A stretch of 31,769 nucleotides of DNA, from NCBI GenBank assembly GCA_014885115.2, contig WKLE02000190.1, positions 6,156-37,924 of the forward strand, read 5' to 3'. The stretch is from Asterionellopsis glacialis. Lineage: Eukaryota; Bacillariophyta; Plagiogrammaphyceae; Rhaphoneidales; Asterionellopsidaceae. The notes beneath the pieces are model-generated. The model was given only the letters and a program-made list of their open reading frames with translations. It had not been told where the DNA came from and did not search any database. The translations under genes and the position numbers were made by a program. Of the stretch, positions 10,442 to 19,300 are shown one piece after another. The first letter of the stretch is position 1; every line of letters starts with the position of its first letter.

Positions 10442-10970
10442 CCACTTGTGATCGTTTAGAGAACCAGTCAGGAGCTAAGTTCTATTCAGATGAGATTAGA
10501 ATTCAGAGAGTCTGATAGCGTTGATCAATAACAGAGGAAACTTTTCACAACGCTTGTACTGGGTGTTTCTTATGTGCCATTGGCGATCGGATTTCTCCAG
10601 ACTTTTGAAGATTGTGCATACCAGCTGTGTTGGGAAGTGCGCCTTTTTTCCTGTTGTGAACTAGCTTCAAGCTAAATTATACTTCATTTCATGTCATTTG
10701 GGGANNNNNNNNNNNNNNNNNNNNNNNNNNNNNNNNNNNNNNNNNNNNNNNNNNNNNNNNNNNNNNNNNNNNNNNNNNNNNNNNNNNNNNNNNNNNNNNN
10801 NNNNNNNNNNNNNNNNNNNNNNNNNNNNNNNNNNNNNNNNNNNNNNNNNNNNNNNNNNNNNNNNNAAAAATAGAATAATGCAGGATAACTACTCTACATG
10901 GAAAGTTTGAAATATAGGGGGCCCTATTTATTACGTTTCTAAATTTTCTCCAATACAGTTGTTGTTGTTA
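10442..10970. other. intergenic region with assembly gap
   Basis: Bases 10705-10865 are 161 Ns. The flanks hold the 5' region of protein A and the 3' flank of the methyltransferase, both on the minus strand. No gene is visible in the remaining sequence. Confidence 0.9.
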
Positions 10971-12107
10971 TCATCTATCAAATGCTGGTGTTAACCTTAT
11001 GAATGCATACTCCCACGCATCGGCACATGGCCTGGAAATGGCATTGGCTTCCTTGTGAAAAACATGATAATGTGCATCACGCAAATGCTTGAAAAATTGA
11101 AATGTTTCGGGTACTTTTACTCCATGAACTTCAACCAAAATTTGCCGCATGGTCACCCCACTTGTGAACCAATCCTTGTAGGTATGCCACTCACACCCTT
11201 CACAATCAATCTTGAAAATGTCAATTTCGCGCCCGGAGTGGTTTAAAATCTCGACCGTTTCTGCCAACGTTTTAAGATGAGGCTTCCTTTTTGCGTTGGA
11301 TGCTGTTTCGATTCCCCAAGGGTGAAACGATGCTCCGACTGTAGCCAGTTTTTCTGTAAAATTACCGTTCCTTCGATTGTACCCCACTATATCAAAGACG
11401 TGAACCTCACAGTTTCCTGATGCAATTTCATCTTGAACTCCCTGTTCAAAGTTGATCTTTCCTGCACTGCCGATACTATATATGAGACAGGAGGATGACG
11501 TCCCATCATGATTGTTTCTGCCCTGCCCCTGTTGTGGCTGTTCTACTGCCGCCGGTTGTATGTCTGCTGCTTTGCCTATCCGATGAGGATCGCATACCCA
11601 TTTCGGTCCATCTCCAAGACCTCCAACACGTCTCTCACCTAGACAGGTAAAGTCTGGTTCATAGCTGTTCTGGTAGAATGCAGCAGGATTGGTAACGGTA
11701 CCCTTGGCAAAGGATGGGGATGCAAATTGTTCTTGCTGCCGAGCAGCTCGTTCTTTGAGGAGATTCCAATGTACTTCGGATATATCTGTGAAGAATCCAC
11801 CCGACTCTATCTGAGCCTTGCTATATTCTTGAGATGAAATTCTGAGACTGTTGGTCGTGGTAGTGTTTGACGACCTGGCGTTCACTTCCAGCACGGTCGG
11901 AGTTGTTGTTGTCGAAGCAGCTGCTGCTGTCTCTTTTCGTAGTCGAATAAGTTCCTCGATACATGCACTGCCATCATTGAACTTTTGAGATCTTAATATC
12001 ACCCCCCCCCAAACAATGCCTATGGTGACAACAGCCACGATTCTAATGACACTACTTTTACTGGGATTAGACCTAGCGCTACTGCCGATGGCGGCAGGTC
12101 GTGCCAT
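10971..12107 (-). CDS. membrane-anchored METTL24/FkbM-like methyltransferase
   Basis: A 378-residue single-exon protein. A TM segment at about 20-38 after a short basic N-terminus suggests type II topology with a lumenal catalytic domain. Residues 102-176 carry a Cys-containing pre-domain (ending LGDGPKWVCDPHR) that I associate with METTL24-like (Methyltransf_22) proteins. A glycine-containing strand-loop (IYSIGSAGKINFE, 209-221) fits SAM-binding motif I, and DIFKIDCEGCEW (296-307) is the acidic block typical of FkbM-type folds. These families are usually predicted SAM-dependent O-methyltransferases, but the acceptor cannot be read from sequence. It sits between protein A and the Cys-rich surface protein, so a role in cell-surface glycan decoration is possible but unproven. 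Confidence 0.82.
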   Translation of the reverse strand: MARPAAIGSSARSNPSKSSVIRIVAVVTIGIVWGGVILRSQKFNDGSACIEELIRLRKETAAAASTTTTPTVLEVNARSSNTTTTNSLRISSQEYSKAQIESGGFFTDISEVHWNLLKERAARQQEQFASPSFAKGTVTNPAAFYQNSYEPDFTCLGERRVGGLGDGPKWVCDPHRIGKAADIQPAAVEQPQQGQGRNNHDGTSSSCLIYSIGSAGKINFEQGVQDEIASGNCEVHVFDIVGYNRRNGNFTEKLATVGASFHPWGIETASNAKRKPHLKTLAETVEILNHSGREIDIFKIDCEGCEWHTYKDWFTSGVTMRQILVEVHGVKVPETFQFFKHLRDAHYHVFHKEANAISRPCADAWEYAFIRLTPAFDR

Positions 12108-12817
12108 TTTGTTCTCTCACTAATATACCGTGTATTATAAAAAGATATGAACAAGCAGAGCTGTTGGCGGATCATCTTTTGGAGAGAAGTGAATCCTTTT
12201 TTCGTCCAGTGCTAGTACTACTATGTCTAACTGTTGACTTTATTATATATATGATTGCATGTGTATATTTAGCTATTAAAGATATTCTTAACAATAGTAT
12301 AAAAATATTTTTTTAATTCGGTCGTCAAGAATGTACTAGGTAGAATTGAAACAAGTCTACTATAAGTAATATGGACAATTCTTTGGCATAGTAGAGACTT
12401 ACATATTACTAACCAATTGAGTGTATCGTAATATTGAAATGTCTGTTTCTACAAAAATATATTACAACAAATATTTTTTTTAATATTATTACGATGATAA
12501 TATATATGCGCCTTCGCCAAATAATCCAGAGCACCTACTACAGTATATGAAATTTTTTAAGTTTCGTATAAGCAGGTACTTGGTATTGATGTATTTCTCA
12601 TCAAATCAGTATTGACTTCTACACTCAAATGACGAATATTTGACACTTTTCTCTTTTCTTCTCTCGCTCATATTTCGTATGCCTGCCGATCGCTCTCTCT
12701 TTTTACCTATCTTACAGACGATTACTTCATAGTTTTCATTCAAAAGACGACGAAGAGGGATCTGTGTCAATAAACAATCAATCCGTTGACCGTGATATCG
12801 ATATTAGGAGAAGCAGT
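12108..12817. other. bidirectional intergenic region, possible hidden 5' exon
   Basis: A very AT-rich region between the methyltransferase (-) and the Cys-rich gene (+). Near the right end a pyrimidine tract followed by cttacag (ending 12717) looks like a splice acceptor. An ATG at 12547 followed by agcag|gtactt (donor after 12575) would splice in frame to it. Two pairs of complementary 9-12-mers alternate at 12355-12410 (gtctactat, agtaatatg, atagtagagac, catattact). Confidence 0.45.
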
Positions 12818-14857
12818 ATGAATTCAACTATATCATCATGTCCTGATGGTGCACCGTTTCCACAACCCTATCTTCCTATTGATTTGTCATGGTGGGATTC
12901 TTCAACTGCTGATAGTAATGGTCAACAACGAATGAATACAACATGTCAAGAATTGACTCGTGATTTTATCCTTACCTCGGGTAATGAGGATGAGTATAAT
13001 ACATATCTTTTTTATTGTGGTTGTAACGTCCCAAATGCTGAGTCAATAGATTGTCCTGGAATATGTGCAAATGGTAAAGTTTTGGATCCATTATATCATG
13101 ATGAATACATTAGCGACATCTACGGCACTTGTGGTGATTTGGCATTAATGGCAGCCTTGTATGCTACAGATAATTTTGATGATTCGTATCAAGGAAGCTG
13201 TGCTGGATTTACTTATTTTGGAGAAAAAGTATGCGGATGCGCACCGACACCTCCTCCTCCACAACAACAAAAACAAGAGAGCAAAGCTCAAGACGAAAGT
13301 ACTCAACGCTGTGAAATTTGTGAAGATGGTTCACTTATGAATCCCGACAATTTGAATGGTGACTGTCTATTTTTAGCCGGGTATGCATTTGCAGTTTCTA
13401 CTGATGATCCACAATGTTCACTACATCGTGGTAATGCAGGTGTGTATTGTGGATGTAACAACCCCATTGCTAGTGAAGGTGTTTGTCGAATTTGCGGTGA
13501 CGATGTACTGCTTCCATACCCCACTAATACAGAGATATCGTTATTGGGAACAAGTGAATTACCGCAACGTTGTTGGGAACTGGAAACCAGTGCGGAAGAT
13601 AATTTTAATTTACCGCCATGTAATGTCATTCGAGAGTCTGTATCAGATGAATGCTGTAATCCATCGCCTACATGTCCAGATGGTACACCATTTCCCCATC
13701 CTGACCTTCCTATAAATCTATCATGGTGGAGTTCTGGGAAAAATACGGATACTATCTATTGTAAAACTTTAACTCGAGATAGAATTTCAGAAATAGGTAA
13801 CGAAGAAGAATACAACGTCTATCTTCACTATTGTGGTTGCACCATAGAAGGGAGCGATTGTCCTGGTATATGTCACTCTGCTGGTGAAACCCTTAAGCCC
13901 TTATACCACGATGTTCCGGTCAGTCAAGTTTATGGCACCTGCGGCGATCTTGCGTTGATGGCATCGTGGTATGCTGTTGACCAACACAAAGATAGCTTTC
14001 AACAGAGTTGTGCTGGATTTTTGTACTTTGGTTCTAATGTTTGTGGGTGTGACCCAGTCATAGAAGACGGTGAAAGCTGTAATATTTGTGAAGATGGAAC
14101 TCTTGCTAATCCAGATGATATGGATGGAGAGTGTTTGTTTTACGCAGGATTCGCTTATGCTGAACCTGCTGATAGTCCCTATTGTGAATATTATCAAGGG
14201 AGTGCAGGTGTATATTGTGGATGCCAAAATCCCGTAGCAAGTCAAGATATTTGTAGACTGTGCGGGGACAATACACTTCTTCCTATTGCTTCTGCAAAAG
14301 AAACATCACTCTTTGGCACAGAAGAAAATCCCTCTGGATGTTGGCAGTTGGAAGCTACCCCATTTGTTGCTAAGGTATCCTTTGGTGAACAAACTTGCGA
14401 TGAACTGCGAAGTATAGTTTCGGAAGAATGTTGCACAATACCGTCAGATTTCCCGTCACTCGCACCCACAGATGCCCCATCATTCATCCCGACGAATACT
14501 CCGACACTTGCTCCAATTACCTCTGGCCCCATAACGCCTGCTCCCGTTGAGCATACCCCGATGACACCTGCAACTGCACCTACTACAGAGACATCTATGC
14601 CAATTAAGCACACCCCAATGTCACCAACTGCACCTACTACAGAGACATCTATGCCACTTGAGCACACCCCGATGTCACCCGAAGCTGTTCCTACCGAAAC
14701 GCTGGCACCAACTATTGTTACTATGCCCACGTCAACCACTGACAATCTGTCATCGTCCACCAGTGGTAGCAGCAGCAGGCTGCCGTATGGTTTATCAAGC
14801 AATGTCTTACTTATGGTTGTATCATTCGTTATTGTTGGTAGGTTTAGCTTTCTGTAA
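12818..14857 (+). CDS. Cys-rich duplicated surface protein with PT-rich tail
   Basis: Called from the first in-frame ATG (12818; 679 residues). The frame stays open upstream to 12644 without an ATG. Residues about 8-284 and 286-548 are two copies of one Cys-rich unit. Each contains CPDG.PFP.P.LPI.LSWW, LTRD, YCGC, CPGIC, YGTCGDLALMA, SCAGF.YFG..VCGC, C.ICEDG, GVYCGC and a CWxLE block, so many paired cysteines are expected. A Pro/Thr/Ser-rich linker follows (about 550-655), then a hydrophobic C-terminus (about 658-679) after a small-residue stretch, fitting a GPI-anchor signal or a terminal TM. Such proteins are secreted, yet no signal peptide is visible at this start, so a 5' exon is probably missing. 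I recognise the style as diatom cell-surface or wall protein but no named family. Likely extracellular. Confidence 0.8.
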   Translation: MNSTISSCPDGAPFPQPYLPIDLSWWDSSTADSNGQQRMNTTCQELTRDFILTSGNEDEYNTYLFYCGCNVPNAESIDCPGICANGKVLDPLYHDEYISDIYGTCGDLALMAALYATDNFDDSYQGSCAGFTYFGEKVCGCAPTPPPPQQQKQESKAQDESTQRCEICEDGSLMNPDNLNGDCLFLAGYAFAVSTDDPQCSLHRGNAGVYCGCNNPIASEGVCRICGDDVLLPYPTNTEISLLGTSELPQRCWELETSAEDNFNLPPCNVIRESVSDECCNPSPTCPDGTPFPHPDLPINLSWWSSGKNTDTIYCKTLTRDRISEIGNEEEYNVYLHYCGCTIEGSDCPGICHSAGETLKPLYHDVPVSQVYGTCGDLALMASWYAVDQHKDSFQQSCAGFLYFGSNVCGCDPVIEDGESCNICEDGTLANPDDMDGECLFYAGFAYAEPADSPYCEYYQGSAGVYCGCQNPVASQDICRLCGDNTLLPIASAKETSLFGTEENPSGCWQLEATPFVAKVSFGEQTCDELRSIVSEECCTIPSDFPSLAPTDAPSFIPTNTPTLAPITSGPITPAPVEHTPMTPATAPTTETSMPIKHTPMSPTAPTTETSMPLEHTPMSPEAVPTETLAPTIVTMPTSTTDNLSSSTSGSSSRLPYGLSSNVLLMVVSFVIVGRFSFL

Positions 14858-14979
14858 TAATGATAGATACATGATATTCAATAACTCAGTAGTACCAAAA
14901 ATAGAGTCTGTCAGATGCTATGACGTCTGCACAAGAACTTGAGAACTATTGTGAGATACAATAAGCTCAAAGATAACTT

Positions 14980-15240
14980 AGAACCTTTTGTCAGCCACGA
15001 TCCATGTTCCTGCACAGCTTTAAGCACAACATCTTTGTCTGCCTGTCGTACCTTGGAGCAAATTGTAGCGCGCATTCATCTTTCTGCACAGCTGAAAGCA
15101 CAACGTGTTTGTCTGCTCGAAGTCTATAGGATGCGTATTGAAGATCGAACCCAGTTATCTTCACGGCTGCAAGCACTACCTTCTTGTCTGCTTTTTCTCC
15201 CCCGCCTGCAAATTTAAGTCTCGTATTTGAACGATCAAAA
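14980..15240 (-). pseudogene. decayed DUF4116 repeat fragment
   Basis: Three imperfect DNA repeats about 75 bp apart (anchors near 15011, 15085 and 15160) read on the minus strand as 25-residue units: ADKKVVLAAVK, then LRADKHVVLSAVQ, then, after a one-base frame change near 15050, ADKDVVLKAVQEHGSWL. The intervening 'DLQYAS' and 'ALQFA' match the second helix of the repeat. This is the DUF4116 pattern, common in diatom and other algal repeat proteins of unknown function. Only about three units remain; there is no start, the frame shifts, and the ends fade into non-coding sequence. It is best read as the remnant of a larger tandem-repeat gene. Confidence 0.8.
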
Positions 15241-15370
15241 TTCTGACCTTAGATTCGCTTTTTTCTGTGTAGCTACTTTTGTGTTGGGGATGTTTGCTTT
15301 GTGAAACAACAGATCTTCCTCACACGAAATCAATGAAAATCTTGTTCGGCATGACTGAAACAGTAAACTC

Positions 15371-15410
15371 CATGACATGACACGACGCGACACGACACGA
15401 CACGGAGACT
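15371..15410. repeat. GACAC pentanucleotide simple repeat
   Basis: Imperfect run of cgacacgacacgacacgg-type units between two genes. A similar but looser string (acatgacacatcatgacac) occurs at about 26895-26915. Probably a plain microsatellite. Confidence 0.8.
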
Positions 15411-15675
15411 GAAACTTTTCTCTTGCCATCGTGTCTGCACCCACGTGGCTTAGTAGTACCGTAGGTCCGACTCGTACTCGGTACCCGGTACCTGGTATGG
15501 TGCTGGCTTACCTATTGCCTGTATTTTCCTTATTTTTTGGCTTCCAACTGTACCTGTCGGTTGTTTTCAGTAGAAATCTACGTACCAGGTACATAAGTTT
15601 GTAAATACTCTCTCTAGGTCATTTTTTATAAAATATTTTATGAATAAAGAACTAATTATACCCCACACATCATTA

Positions 15676-15683
15676 TGACGTCA
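15676..15683. promoter_or_regulatory. CRE-like palindrome TGACGTCA
   Basis: A perfect TGACGTCA, the bZIP/CRE core. In diatoms, TGACGT elements are known CO2/cAMP-responsive sites in carbonic anhydrase promoters. Here it lies 620 bp upstream of protein B, and one 8-mer could occur by chance. Confidence 0.3.
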
Positions 15684-16305
15684 CCATAAGTTTGAAATAA
15701 TTACATTCATGTCCACTACTATCGTACCAAGAGGAGATAATTATTTTTTGATCATAAGTGTGTATCGCATTTTGTACGGTGGTTGGACATCTAGGTTCAA
15801 TTCTCAACCCACCCATTTTATCATGTGTAATATGAATAAAATGGATAAAACAATAGTGTGACAACGCTTTTTTACCGGTCAGTTTTTTGAACATGGGGTT
15901 TGTCTCGCTTGACCGACAAGAGATTTTTTTTTATTTGAACCGGCGAGACCATCATTGTAGAATACAACAAACCACAAACAAACTCAAGACAAAGTCTCAT
16001 CATCTCGAAAGGAGAGGAAAGGTTGTCACAATAGAACAATCTCATTGACCATTGCTTCAATAGACTGTCTTTCTATACTGGCATAGCGAGGTGGAGAGAT
16101 TGTTTTTTCAGTGTATTCAAAATAATAGCAAAGGGTGGTAGCTAGAAAGACACAAAACTCCTCATTTCACTGCTCTGTAGTTTCATTATTATTATTTTTG
16201 TTGCTGTGACTTTCCCGGGATTGGGGACTCTTGTGAATATCTTACTGTGCGAGTGAATTCCTCTTTAAACCTGAATACCGTCATCTAAAGAAAGATACAA
16301 TCACC

Positions 16306-19300
16306 ATGGACGAAAATAGCAGTAATCATACGACCGCTACATATAGTGATGACTCCTCAACATCCCAACAACAACATCATCATCGTCCTCTTCATAAACG
16401 TGGTAGAAGTCTAACATTATTTGGCTCTCGAGGAAGAAATTATGATAATAATAATAATAACAAGATACATTCATCCCCACAGCCAAGTCCACCACCATCA
16501 AATAATGGCTGTTATAATGGTCATAACAATCACTCTCAATTTGCAGGAGATTCTTTGCCATCACCTCAACCATTCCCTTCCTTGTCGTTATCACCAACAC
16601 GGAGAAATCGGAGTAAAAGTCGACTACAATCGCAATCGAAATCACTACAGTCACAAAACCATCAAAATCAATCTATAATAAAGCCCCCTCCTCATCCTTC
16701 GACATCTAATGCTACAACAAAATTAGAATCATCATCCATTGACAACAGTCACAACAACAATGACAATTTTCTAAAAAATCGACCAAGCGCAATAGTAAGA
16801 TCATCATCATCCAGTTCTTCTGGAATACCAACCCCAACAGCAGCATCAATTTTCAGACGGTCTCTACGATGTATATTTTTAGTGATCATCTTGATTATTT
16901 TGATGAGTATAGCTTTATTACATCAACAACTATTTCTCAATCGGAATGCTACTAATATGTCAACCTTAGAGTACTTGTACCGGTCATCATCCCCAATTAG
17001 TTCTACTACAACTACAACAACTAGCAATGGAGAAGACTATTCCATGAGCAGCACATTTGGAGCTTTGACATCTACGATTCGATCATCATTATCATCCATG
17101 GGTACCAATGAATGGGATATTCGATCAAAAGAACGAAGAAAACGGACACGACCACCTATGCAATCATCATCATCCTTGGAACCTGTTGTCTATCAAAGTC
17201 TTTCATTATCCAATGATAATGATGAGTCTACTGAAACGACAATACTTTCAAATGCCTCTACAAAATCGAATACAACCAAAACGTCACCATCATCTTCTTC
17301 TTCTATATGTGGAAGATTGGCAAATCAACCACAGTTATCCGTCAAGTTTTCACCTAATTCACAAGATGTATTAAATGAATCATCACGTGTTGTGATTACA
17401 GGTATATTAAATCAAGTTGGATTTCATTTAGCATTGAAATTACATAAAGAATGCAATGTGCAACATATATTTGGTATTGATACATTTGCACCCCAAACTA
17501 TGCAACATCGGACGGATGCTATAAAACGATACCGATTGTTAAAGAAATATATTCCCGCATTACAACCCATCATGATACCTCTAGTGGGGATACACCCACA
17601 ACAGAATAACAACAAGAAGAAGAAAGTATCGTCATCCCAAATGGAATTATTCACAGCTATACAACCAACACATATTGTGCATTTATCGGAATATTCAGAA
17701 GAATATCAGTACACTACCGACAAAGAATTAAATCAGCAAAACGAAAAATCAATGACGTCGCATTTACTTTCACCTATCCCAACGTCATTATACACCATAC
17801 GAAATGCAGCCATTAGTATGGAACAACTCTTGAATGGATTATACAAACTATCCCTTGTCGCTAATGTGGCAAATGGTGAGGATGACGAAGATGCTAAGGC
17901 TACTACTACTACTACTACCACCACCACCGATGACAAGAAGTCATCGTCCTCCTTACTCTCTTTTTCTTTTAAAGACAAGTCGTTTCCACCTCATTTTATG
18001 TTTGCTACAACAACAACTTCTGCCTCGGCTACATCATCCATATCAAATTTTCCCAAAATGTATTATGATATATCACGCTATATTGAATTATCTTTACAAT
18101 CTAGTTATCGATCGTTATTGGACACTTTTGCTATGGGTCTTGTACTTCCATGTACCTATGGGCCATATGGACATCGTGATTCACTTTCTATCCAATTAGG
18201 ACAAAGTACAATACTTCAACAGCAAACTAGTGACGATGGTGCTAGTAAAAATATAAGTACACCTTTACAGGTCTTAGACGAGGAAATATTCAAGTTGGCA
18301 GACAATGACAAATCATTGTCGTCACAACCGTCGCCACCGCCATTGTGTGACCAATACCTTAACGTCGATGAAGTTGTGGATGCCATCATTTTAGGAATGC
18401 AATATCGTAATCCAAATGGTAAGTTTGAAATGTTTGACACTATCAAAACAATTAAGCAAGTTGTCAAGGATCAACAAGCAGAGGAGTTGTCCTCCAAAAA
18501 GGGAAAAAGCAAGCATTCCAAAGAATGGTCATTGTCCAAATCAACTCCATATGTTGGTCCCATAACACCAAAAGAGCTTGCCAAAGCCATGATGAAGTAC
18601 TACGGACTTGAGGATTCACAAGAAGAAAAGTCACCTGCATCAGAAAAGTCAACAACATCTATTCTACAAACTCAGGTGCGAAAACAACTTGCTTGGCAGT
18701 ACACAGAAATGGTTCCTTTGGAAACAAATACATCACCTCCACGACCATTTGACTTGTTTAATGAAATAGACCAGAGCATGGATCATGGTCTTAGTGATTC
18801 CGATAATAAAGATGACATGGACACGGAGAGCAAACTTACAGCAAATTCTTATCATTTACCAGATGCATTGCCATGTGCATCTGAATGTTCGTATGAAGGT
18901 CGGTGTGTACCAACTTTTTGGGATGATGCTGTCAAAGTAAGTCGTGATTGGACTAGAAGTAAAGAAAAATGTCAAATTGTGTTGTACATGGTCAACCTTT
19001 GGGCGGATGTGACACATTTGAATCAAACTTCGGCACCATCAAAAGATCCCGAAATGGAAGAACTCGTTTGCAAAGTAGCATTTGTATCCTTTAACAGTGA
19101 TTTGGTTCAAAATGCTTTATCCCGTGAAGCAGCAAGTAGTGGTAATATACCCAAGAAAAGTTCCACCAGTAAGGTATATTCACCCGATTCAAAGCGTGTG
19201 GCTGCCTACAATGGGCAACTGGTTGTGAATGGTTGGACACTTATTTGGGTTCATGGGAGCGATGCTACACAATTCACAGAAGCAGAGTATGCCTTGGCCA

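Larger units (their letters stand above)
14858..16305. other. intergenic region with DUF4116 relic and simple repeats
   Basis: Between the Cys-rich gene and protein B, both on the plus strand. It holds a decayed DUF4116 repeat (separate entry), a GACAC-type pentanucleotide run (15371-15410), clustered GGTACC-type palindromes near 15480-15500, and a perfect CRE-like TGACGTCA palindrome at 15676-15683. The last 300 bases before ATG 16306 should contain the promoter of protein B. No intact gene is seen. Confidence 0.65.

Noticed and set aside
10691..10910. Open frames spanning the N block
   Set aside because: They are artefacts of translating 161 unknown bases.
12764..12817. Start of the Cys-rich protein at GTG 12764
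   Set aside because: Nuclear eukaryotic genes start at ATG; the first in-frame ATG is 12818, and the upstream open frame is better explained by a missing 5' exon.
14242..14802. Minus-strand 186-residue open frame with Val/Gly/Ser repeats
   Set aside because: It is the antisense shadow of the PT-rich tail of the Cys-rich protein; codon bias explains the missing stops.
14939..15217. Plus-strand 92-residue open frame
   Set aside because: It starts at TTG and is antisense to the DUF4116 relic, whose minus-strand reading matches a known repeat.
15371..15410. Possible CRISPR-like or structured repeat array
   Set aside because: Units are five bases with no spacers, so it is a simple microsatellite.
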